DNA of 19,170 nt from Chloroflexota bacterium (lineage in GTDB: Bacteria > Chloroflexota > Anaerolineae > J102). The position numbers and the translations under genes were made by a program. The notes below the pieces were generated by a model that ran no database searches, had not been told where the DNA came from, and saw only the letters and a list, made by a program, of their open reading frames with translations. Positions 13,196 through 19,170 of this stretch are shown here, one piece after another; position 1 is the first letter of the stretch; each line of letters begins with the position of its first letter. The stretch lies in the NCBI GenBank assembly GCA_003353825.1, contig PIVW01000050.1, forward strand, positions 1 through 19,170, written 5' to 3'.

Positions 13196-14107
13196 ATGGC
13201 GGGATTCACGCGACGCGGTTCAGGTGTTATACTGTTGTTCAGCGTATTGTTAATTCTGGTATGCACCCTGAGCGCTTGTGGAAGCGCTTCGACACCACCG
13301 ATCTTAAAGATAGGTCTCATCGCACCCTTTGAAGGCCCCTCTCGTTCGTTGGGATACAGTGTCCTACACGCTGCACGCCTTCGAATCCATGAATGGAATG
13401 AAGCTGGCAATAAACCACAAGTGGAGCTCGTTGCTTTAAATGACAATGGCGATGCAGAACTGAGCGCCAAATTGGCAGCACAGTTAGCCGCAGACCCAGA
13501 CATCATCATCGTCTTAGCCCCGCCTCAAAGTCATACCTCGCTTACTGCATCCAGAGCTTTAGGTACCTATGATTTACCAACGCTCAGTCTTTCTCCCCTG
13601 CCCGAATCCATAGCGTCTTCAGTTTTCCCCTACGGTGGTCTCGATACCGACCTGCAACGTGCACTGGCACCTTTCGTTCGGAACACCACCATTGCCCGGG
13701 ACTTGCCATTGTCTGAACCGAGCATATGGCTCGGTGATCCTTTGTCCTTAGCCCATCTCATGCAATCATCTCCGCATTTGGTGTCGGCTGCCGGTCCAGT
13801 AGGCGCCGAAATCTCATTTTCAGCCTGGGCCGGATCTGCGGCTGAGGGTTTGATATGGGCTGGAGCGATGCCCGCCGAACTGCCATTGGGATTTGGTCAG
13901 TCTTACCAGGCGGTTGCAGGGGAATCGCCTCGGCCGATAGCGAACCTTGCTTATGCGGCAACAGACGAGGCTCTTCGTCTATTACAGGCGAATCTTAGCC
14001 GAAGCAGCGTCCTCTTAGCGTTAGACACAGTGAAGGCGCCCTCCATTCAAGTCTATAGACGGCAGCAATCGACTTGCTGCGAACCTTTGTCGAATTATGA
14101 ACGATAA
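13196..14107 (+). CDS. Short periplasmic-binding-protein-like lipoprotein
   Basis: The 303-aa protein starts at the ATG at 13196, with AAGGAAAGG upstream. The frame is open for 29 more codons, but those give no signal peptide. Residues 1-28 form a lipoprotein signal with lipobox LSAC, so Cys28 is the predicted lipidated residue. The mature part begins LKIGLIAPFEGPSRSLGYSV, the hallmark of type-1 (LivJ-like) substrate-binding proteins of amino acid ABC transporters. It is shorter than the usual 370-400 aa. After the N-lobe, the segment that normally starts the C-lobe (the hinge plus an Ile/Val-rich strand and YG motif) seems to be missing, and the sequence resumes at SIWLGDPLSLAHLMQ. No permease or ATPase gene is near. 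It may sense or scavenge a ligand, or be decaying. It overlaps the next gene by 11 nt. Confidence 0.8.
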   Translation: MAGFTRRGSGVILLFSVLLILVCTLSACGSASTPPILKIGLIAPFEGPSRSLGYSVLHAARLRIHEWNEAGNKPQVELVALNDNGDAELSAKLAAQLAADPDIIIVLAPPQSHTSLTASRALGTYDLPTLSLSPLPESIASSVFPYGGLDTDLQRALAPFVRNTTIARDLPLSEPSIWLGDPLSLAHLMQSSPHLVSAAGPVGAEISFSAWAGSAAEGLIWAGAMPAELPLGFGQSYQAVAGESPRPIANLAYAATDEALRLLQANLSRSSVLLALDTVKAPSIQVYRRQQSTCCEPLSNYER

Positions 14108-15326
14108 CCAGCCTCATCTTCTTATGGTTGCAACCGAGTACGTGGACCAACGCGTCGGTGGCCTTGGCAGCCATGTTGCCGGCCTGGCCCCATATCTTGC
14201 AGAAACAGTCGCATTGGACCTTATGGTTCCTCGCTATGACACGAAGAGCCCACGACAAGAAGCGTTGGGACGGTATGGAACCCTCTATCGCGTCGATGCG
14301 CACCGCCCACAAGATGGCGATAACTATGATGTTCAAGTCTGGCAAATGAACGATGAATTGAAGAATTTCGTAGTCGAGAGCATAGAAGCTGGAAAACGCT
14401 ACGATTTACTACATGCTCACGACTGGTTGAGCGGTTACACTGCCAATTTCCTACGAAAGGAGTACGAGATCCCTTTAGTCGTAACCATTCATGCCACTGA
14501 AATGGGTCGTGTTGGTGATCAGAGGGTGCACAGTCATGAACTGAGTAGGCGGATTCACGAGGCTGAAAAACATCTGGCAGAGCGTGCCGACATCATCATT
14601 GCCTGTAGTGAATTCATGCGAGATGAGATCACTGTCACGCTGCTGCAACCTGATACAGCGACCGTCGTAGTCCCCAATGGCGTCAATGTAGACAACTTTG
14701 CGGACTTGCATCGCCAGCGCGCTAAGTACATGGACTATCGGGCGCAATGGGGGGGGGCTGATGATCCTTTGATCTTTTTTATTGGACGTCTGGTAGGAGA
14801 GAAAGGGCCCGATATACTGATCAAAGCAATGCCAAAAATTCTCGATAGCTATCCCGGAGCCAAATTGCTGCTAGCCGGTAAAGGTCCCTTCAGAAAGGAA
14901 CTCGAACAATTGATACGGGATTTTGATGTACAAGATCATGTGAACTTATTGGGATTTGTCACAGATGAAGAAAAGAATCGGCTGTTTGCCGTCTCTGATC
15001 TGGCGATATTCCCGAGCCGTTATGAACCCTTCGGTATAGTAGCTTTAGAGGCCATGGCTGCAGGGACTCCGGTCATCGTGACTGATGTCGGGGGACTCCG
15101 TGAAGTTGTTACACATGGTGTCACGGGGCTCTGCGTGCCGCCCGAACGGCCAGATGCAGTGGCTGCTGCAACCATTGAGACCCTACAAGACACAGATTCA
15201 GCCGATGTTAGAACGCAACAGGCCGAACGTGAGGTACGATTGCAGTACGGATGGGATCATGTTGCCGCACTCACCGAAAAAGTGTATGGGAAAGTGTTGC
15301 TGCAACCCGAGTTAATGGGACAGTAA
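14097..15326 (+). CDS. Glycosyltransferase family 4 protein (glycogen-synthase-like N-terminus)
   Basis: The 409-aa protein is a GT-B-fold retaining glycosyltransferase, probably cytoplasmic, that uses an activated sugar donor. The N-terminal domain has the loop VGGLGSHVAGLAP (20-32), typical of enzymes close to bacterial and archaeal glycogen/starch synthases of the GT4/GT5 type. LLHAHDWLSG follows around residues 103-112. The C-terminal domain has FFIGRLVGEKGPD and the EPFGIVALE donor motif with E310 and E318. The acceptor cannot be read from sequence. The ATG lies inside the lipoprotein gene (11-nt overlap), and no Shine-Dalgarno sequence is visible, which suggests translational coupling. 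A run of nine G (14749-14757) lies in the coding region; slippage there would truncate the protein. Confidence 0.92.
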   Translation: MNDNQPHLLMVATEYVDQRVGGLGSHVAGLAPYLAETVALDLMVPRYDTKSPRQEALGRYGTLYRVDAHRPQDGDNYDVQVWQMNDELKNFVVESIEAGKRYDLLHAHDWLSGYTANFLRKEYEIPLVVTIHATEMGRVGDQRVHSHELSRRIHEAEKHLAERADIIIACSEFMRDEITVTLLQPDTATVVVPNGVNVDNFADLHRQRAKYMDYRAQWGGADDPLIFFIGRLVGEKGPDILIKAMPKILDSYPGAKLLLAGKGPFRKELEQLIRDFDVQDHVNLLGFVTDEEKNRLFAVSDLAIFPSRYEPFGIVALEAMAAGTPVIVTDVGGLREVVTHGVTGLCVPPERPDAVAAATIETLQDTDSADVRTQQAEREVRLQYGWDHVAALTEKVYGKVLLQPELMGQ

Positions 15327-16040
15327 GGCGCACACAAGCTTGTTTGTGGGGAGTCCTCTTTTGTGAGGGCTATTGTCATGATTATTACCAACAGATCCTG
15401 CTTAACCCGTATCCAATTGATATTTGATTCGTCTTTACTAACAAGGCGTTCTGCCCAGCATCAGGTATGGTCTTGACCGGCTTAAGTTAGAACGAAATAA
15501 TACCAATAAGGGTCCGATTTTTTAGAAGCAGGCCACTTCGCGATGTAACGAGCCGGAACCGGATTGAGTCTGTTGCTCAAGTCTGATCTCAGTAGACCGC
15601 TAAACCTGTAGATCAAGTCGATATCACCCCAGGTTTCCCGAATTTCGGGTCTACAGTTTACAGAAAGGCTGCGGATTCAGGATTCACGACAGGCGTGATC
15701 GATTCCAAGTCATCAGTAAGATCTGATCCACTGTTAAATCCCGCGATTCGAGAATCGGATCCCAAATAGCGTGAGATATGATGTCAGATGCCAGCAGAAC
15801 CATTTGTTAGCAGCGAGCGCGCTTCGATCTGATTATCGCGCGAGATCAGGTTTTCGCGTAGGATCGCACTACTAGCATGTATTTAGACTGATGAGATGAT
15901 AACAAGAAAGTGCTGTGAATATTCTAATCACGACAGGAATTCTGGATCTCACGCGCTATCACTGTCTCGCGCGTGAGCAAGTGTTCTACTGATTAGAGGC
16001 ATTTGTCTTCCATTTAACTTTCGCGCATATTTTAGGTTAC
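15327..16040. other. Long gene-free stretch with inverted repeats
   Basis: No supported gene lies here. It contains several small structures. A 7-bp hairpin with one G-U pair (15352-15371) follows the glycosyltransferase stop and may be a weak terminator without a T-run. A diverged copy of the 16-nt repeat lies at 15590-15615, with an inverted partner at about 15648-15662. CCCGA-ATT-TCGGG (15638-15650) forms a small hairpin. GATTCAG/GATTCAC/GACAGGC (15674-15694) are in 7-nt register. ATAGCGTGAGAT (15766-15777) is repeated inverted as ATCTCACGCGCTAT (15946-15959). CTCACGCG/CGCGTGAG (15948-15955, 15970-15977) is a perfect 8-bp hairpin. No transfer RNA or ribosomal RNA is visible. Confidence 0.6.
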
Positions 16041-16069
16041 TTGACATTTACTGCATGTTTTGATAAAAT
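16041..16069 (+). promoter_or_regulatory. Strong promoter of the LysM protein gene
   Basis: A perfect TTGACA (16041-16046) is followed after 17 nt by TAAAAT (16064-16069), with TG one base before it (extended -10). The expected start is near 16076. It is the closest match to consensus in the window. Confidence 0.8.
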
Positions 16070-16078
16070 CGAAGGGAT

Positions 16079-16116
16079 ATTATGTTGTCTATATGCCCGG
16101 TTAGGGCGCACATAAT
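16079..16116 (+). promoter_or_regulatory. Leader hairpin upstream of the LysM protein gene
   Basis: ATTATGT (16079-16085) pairs perfectly with ACATAAT (16110-16116). An inner GCCC/GGGC (16095-16098, 16104-16107) tops the structure. It begins a few nt after the predicted transcription start, so it may protect the 5' end of the mRNA. Confidence 0.5.
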
Positions 16117-16160
16117 CTATTCCTCTCTATTTCCCCCACTTTTAGCGTAGGAGGAACATC

Positions 16161-18248
16161 GTGAAGCCTACACGACGTATGGCACTGTTGGCGCTTACTT
16201 TAGCGCTGGTAGTGATGTTGTCAGTAGCCATTATTACGACACTGGCTGGTAGTTATCAGGTCGGTGAGTTGCTTTTCAATGGCGGATTTGAACAAGGGTT
16301 CGTTGCTCAAGAGGGTTGTGGCATGGCGGGCAACGGTTGGGGTTGTTTTACTACCGGAGGCCGGGGGGGCTACGGCTTTTATGACGAAGGCTGGGACAGA
16401 GCCGTAGCATCCGGGAATCATGCCCAGTTGATTGAGATCAACACCAAGGATGATTTCGGCGATGAAAACCGAATGGCCGGGATCTATCAGACGGTGGAAG
16501 TGATACCCGGTGAGACTTACACGCTCTCTTTACAGGGAATGATCCGTGCCAATGACTTGGATGCCGGCGGCGACCCCTGGCGCTACGTGATGGAAGTCGG
16601 ATTCAGCCATGACGGTGGCGATGATTGGTCGCAGGCCGTCGTGCAAGAAATCGATGTCGGTCCCATTCAGGACCGGGTCGATCCAAGTGAATATTATTCC
16701 GCTAAGGTGCAGGTCACTGCACAAAGCCATTGGCTCACAGTCTTTATTTCCGGGCGCATGAAATGGGGCGATTGGAGACGTGAAGTCGATTTTGATGTTG
16801 ATAATGTTTCGCTAATGGGTGTTGTCCCCTCAGTCCCACCTGTTCCCGAACCCTTCATTGTCGATAAATCAGGTGTTGAGATCCATCCTCTACCTGAAGT
16901 GATGCCTGAGCGGCCATCAGAGCCCAAACCCGTTCCCCTGCCCGAACCGGCGCCAGATGCGAGCGTCGTCGTCAGCAGTAGGCTGATTTGTGACGGCCCA
17001 AATGTTCTATGGAACGGTAGTTTCGAGGAAGGCTTCGAGCCGAACGGTGTGGGGGCCTATTGGCGTCCTTACAATAACAATGGCGCCGCCAACTATGGCT
17101 ACTACGACGAAGGCTGGCCGCCCGTTGTTGCGGAAGGCGAACACGCCCAATTGTTTGAGATCAACACCTACGGCATGGAAGCGACACACCCCAACCGTTG
17201 GTCAGGTATCTATCAGGATGTGTGGCTACAGCCAGGCGTGACTTACGAACTGAGTCTGCAAGCGATGATGCGAGAGGCTGCCGATCACAGCGCTGAAGAT
17301 CCACATCGGTACGAGGTTTACTGGGGTCTTGAGTTTGGCCAAGCAGTTGTCGAACCTTATGTCAGCCCTATTGCCGAAGTCACTTATCTGGATACGCTCC
17401 AGGGCGTGCCAGTCTCAGAAATAACGTTACGAACGGCTCCAGGCGCCTATTCCAGTTATAGCACGCAATTTACGGCGTCCTCTGACTTCGGGTGGCTGTA
17501 TCTGTTAGGTCTCAAGAAATGGGCGACGATCGAGAGGGAAGTCAACTTCGACATCGACAATGTCCAACTGAGGCCATGCCGCTCTATTACGGTCGTCGAG
17601 CCCCTTCCAGAACCCTATGTTGAGCAGCCTGATATCGAACCGTATGAACCCCAGATATGTACCTATCTCATCAAGAGTGGTGATACGTTGGCCCATATCG
17701 CCGATCTGTACGGCACAACGGAAGCGGTTTTAATCGAGATGAACGATCTCATCGATGCCGGCACGATCTTCGTAATGCAACCTCTGTGGGTACCCTGCGG
17801 TGATACCGACGTTGGCATGTACGATCACTACGAAGATTCAAGTGACCACTCGAATGATGTGGGCGCCAGCGGCAAAGATGATGGCGATGCCAAAGCCAGC
17901 CGTGGTGACGACGTCGACGATTCTAACAGCAGCCGTGGTCGTGACAGTGATAGTGCTGATATCGGTAAACGGAATGACGACGCTGAATCGAGTCGTACCC
18001 GCGAGGATGACGAAGTCAACAGCAGTCGTACCCGCGAGGCGGAAGACGCCAGTCGTAGCCGCGACACCTCCGCAGAATCACAGGCGGCCACATCAGCAGC
18101 CACTGTGCACGTCGTTGAAACAGGAGAATACTTAGGCCAGATCGCCTTACGCTACGGAGTTACCGTCAAATCTATCGCTATCGAGAATAGTATTGAAAAC
18201 CCTAGTATCATCCATCCCGGGCAAGAGGTGCTGATCCCGACCCAGTAG
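16161..18248 (+). CDS. Secreted protein with two carbohydrate-binding-like repeats and two LysM domains
   Basis: The 695-aa protein starts at a GTG with AGGAGG 6 nt upstream. Residues 7-30 are a hydrophobic signal or anchor segment. Two related beta-rich modules follow. Module 1 (about 36-218) has LLFNGGFEQGF, GFYDEGW, HAQLIEINT, IYQTVEV and FDVDNVSL. Module 2 (about 280-471) has VLWNGSFEEGF, GYYDEGW, HAQLFEINT, IYQDVWL and FDIDNVQL. They resemble CBM4/9-type carbohydrate-binding folds. A Pro-rich linker (about 220-265) separates them. LysM 1 (about 500-543, KSGDTLAHIADLYGTT) precedes a roughly 100-residue Asp/Glu/Ser/Arg-rich linker, then LysM 2 (about 647-695, ETGEYLGQIALRYGVT). LysM domains bind peptidoglycan or chitin-like glycans. 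The protein probably lies on the cell surface as a glycan-binding bridge. No catalytic domain is seen. Confidence 0.88.
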   Translation: MKPTRRMALLALTLALVVMLSVAIITTLAGSYQVGELLFNGGFEQGFVAQEGCGMAGNGWGCFTTGGRGGYGFYDEGWDRAVASGNHAQLIEINTKDDFGDENRMAGIYQTVEVIPGETYTLSLQGMIRANDLDAGGDPWRYVMEVGFSHDGGDDWSQAVVQEIDVGPIQDRVDPSEYYSAKVQVTAQSHWLTVFISGRMKWGDWRREVDFDVDNVSLMGVVPSVPPVPEPFIVDKSGVEIHPLPEVMPERPSEPKPVPLPEPAPDASVVVSSRLICDGPNVLWNGSFEEGFEPNGVGAYWRPYNNNGAANYGYYDEGWPPVVAEGEHAQLFEINTYGMEATHPNRWSGIYQDVWLQPGVTYELSLQAMMREAADHSAEDPHRYEVYWGLEFGQAVVEPYVSPIAEVTYLDTLQGVPVSEITLRTAPGAYSSYSTQFTASSDFGWLYLLGLKKWATIEREVNFDIDNVQLRPCRSITVVEPLPEPYVEQPDIEPYEPQICTYLIKSGDTLAHIADLYGTTEAVLIEMNDLIDAGTIFVMQPLWVPCGDTDVGMYDHYEDSSDHSNDVGASGKDDGDAKASRGDDVDDSNSSRGRDSDSADIGKRNDDAESSRTREDDEVNSSRTREAEDASRSRDTSAESQAATSAATVHVVETGEYLGQIALRYGVTVKSIAIENSIENPSIIHPGQEVLIPTQ
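17991..18039 (+). repeat. 16-bp direct repeat in the charged linker
   Basis: AGTCGTACCCGCGAGG occurs at 17991-18006 and at 18024-18039, a period of 33 nt (11 codons). Both copies encode SRTRE in the same frame. The spacing allows in-frame gain or loss of linker units. Confidence 0.85.
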
Positions 18249-18278
18249 CCGTTTTCTACACCCTGTGATACCAACATA

Positions 18279-18313
18279 CGAAAGGCCCTCCAACCGCGTT
18301 GGGGGGCCTTTCG
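18279..18313. terminator. Bidirectional terminator hairpin between the convergent LysM gene and miaB
   Basis: A 16-bp stem (18279-18294 with 18298-18313, core GAAAGGCC/GGCCTTTC) contains one G-U pair and has a 3-nt loop. It lies 31 nt after the LysM gene stop and 19 nt past the miaB stop. The T-tracts are short, but the stem is very stable, and the position between convergent genes supports the call. Confidence 0.8.
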
Positions 18314-18331
18314 TGCTTAGAGCTTATCTTG

Positions 18332-19170
18332 TTACGCTAAAACCAGATTGGTTGACGCCACTCGTTCGGGATCAGGCAGATCGGCAGGACGTGCCTGCAT
18401 GCTCCAAGGGCCGGTCCAGGTGATTGTGACATCTAGCAGTCGCCCCCGCTGATCCCGTTCATCCTCGAAAAACACCAGGCGATTCTGTGCTGTTCTGGCA
18501 CGCCACTTGCCTTTGTGTTTATCTTCGATGAGCACCTCAACGGTTTCGCCCAACCATTGCCTGTTGATCTCAGCACTGATGCGCTCGTGTTGTGCTTCCA
18601 ACAGGCGGTGCCTGCGTTTTTTCTCCTCGTCGGGCACGTCATCGATCATGCGGCGGACGCTTACCGTGCCGGGGCGGGGGCTATAGCGGGCGAGGTGCGC
18701 TTTTTCCAGCCTCAATTCTTCCAGGATGTCGTAGGTTACCTGGAACTGCGCCTCATTCTCTCCAGGAAAACCGACGATTATGTCGGTGTGAATGGCGACT
18801 TTGGGGACAAGGGTGCGAATACGGCGCACAAGAGATCGATAGTCGGCGCTGGTATAGCCTCGCTTCATGCGCCGGAGCACTTCATCATCGCCGGCCTGGA
18901 TGGGCACCTCGATATGTGGCATGACTTTTGACAAGGATGCAACTGTCCTTAGCAATTCATCTGTCATGTAGTTAGGATGGCTGGTGAGAAAACGGATGCG
19001 ATAAAGCCCCTCGATCTCGTGAACTGCTTCGAGCAACGCTCTGAGGTCGGGGCCAGCTTCCCAATCGTAGCCATAACGATCCACGATTTGCCCTAACAGC
19101 GTCACTTCCCGCACACCTTGCGCGACCAACCCCCGAACCTCGCTGACGATCTCCGGCAGTGGCCGGCTGC
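18332..19170 (-). CDS. miaB: tRNA-2-methylthio-N6-dimethylallyladenosine synthase, 3' part
   Basis: MiaB is a radical-SAM methylthiotransferase that adds a methylthio group to i6A37 of tRNAs reading U-starting codons. The frame runs to the TAA at 18332-18334 and is still open at the right edge, so the N-terminal domain and the CxxxCxxC cluster motif are outside. Visible, in order: SRPLPEIVSEV, EVTLLGQIVDRYGYDW, the radical-SAM core with IRFLTSHPNYM, VPIQAGDDEVLRRMKRGYT, HTDIIVGFPGE and YSPRPGT, then a C-terminal TRAM domain from about VEVLIEDKHKG. LLGQxV and SPRPGT favour MiaB over RimO or MtaB. The usual Asn in LLGQNV is Ile here, and QSGSD is QAGDD. The in-frame GTG near 19129 is internal. 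Confidence 0.92.
   Translation of the reverse strand, partial: SRPLPEIVSEVRGLVAQGVREVTLLGQIVDRYGYDWEAGPDLRALLEAVHEIEGLYRIRFLTSHPNYMTDELLRTVASLSKVMPHIEVPIQAGDDEVLRRMKRGYTSADYRSLVRRIRTLVPKVAIHTDIIVGFPGENEAQFQVTYDILEELRLEKAHLARYSPRPGTVSVRRMIDDVPDEEKKRRHRLLEAQHERISAEINRQWLGETVEVLIEDKHKGKWRARTAQNRLVFFEDERDQRGRLLDVTITWTGPWSMQARPADLPDPERVASTNLVLA

Noticed and set aside
12997..13509. 170-aa minus-strand frame
   Set aside because: It covers the 16-nt tandem repeat and the antisense of the lipoprotein signal region. No domain or ribosome site is visible.
15473..15503. Promoter TTGACC ... TAATAC in the long gene-free stretch
   Set aside because: The 19-nt spacing is poor and no downstream gene or RNA can be supported.
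17828..18103. 91-aa minus-strand frame rich in Ser, Leu and Arg
   Set aside because: It is a mirror of the low-complexity Asp/Ser/Arg linker on plus and carries no independent signal.

Overview
The window looks like chromosomal DNA of a free-living bacterium, most likely a member of the Chloroflexota (Anaerolineae/Caldilineae-like). This placement rests on three things. The first is the run of a membrane-anchored baseplate-J-like protein, ruvX and mltG. The second is the gram-positive-style T-box leader on serS. The third is the 7-nt-register filler sequence in several spacers. It is recollection of family patterns, not a database result.

Layout. Positions 1-429 hold the 3' end of a class II aldolase. 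Positions 634-4343 (minus strand) hold an oxidative pentose phosphate cluster transcribed pgl -> tal -> zwf. Positions about 4662-6640 (plus) are a serine-charging block: a promoter, a T-box leader with specifier UCC, serS, then a promoter, tRNA-Ser(UGA), tRNA-Ser(GCU) and a strong intrinsic terminator. A 126-bp MITE-like insertion (14-bp terminal inverted repeats, 8-bp direct repeats) sits between this block and alaS. Positions 6934-12990 hold alaS, a membrane-anchored baseplate-J-like protein, ruvX and mltG, all on plus. Positions 13196-15326 hold a short type-1 periplasmic-binding-like lipoprotein overlapping a GT4 glycosyltransferase, with a CRP-like palindrome upstream. Positions 15327-16160 are an 834-bp non-coding stretch with inverted repeats that ends in a near-consensus promoter. 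Positions 16161-18248 encode a secreted protein with two carbohydrate-binding-like repeats and two LysM domains. A convergent terminator follows, and then the 3' part of miaB on minus, which runs off the right edge.

How the genes work together. pgl, tal and zwf feed NADPH production and the non-oxidative pentose phosphate branch. serS senses uncharged tRNA-Ser through its T-box and lies next to two of the tRNAs it charges. mltG, the LysM protein, the GT4 enzyme and the lipoprotein point to envelope and cell-wall functions. MiaB acts on the A37 of tRNAs that read U-starting codons, a class that includes the tRNA-Ser(UGA) encoded here.

I found no CRISPR array, transposase, phage module or defence system. 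The least ordinary items are the MITE-like element, the 11-unit heptanucleotide array that encodes the end of alaS and forms the leader of the next gene, the G7-G9 homopolymers in three consecutive envelope loci, and the CBM-like/LysM protein with its Asp/Ser/Arg-rich linker.
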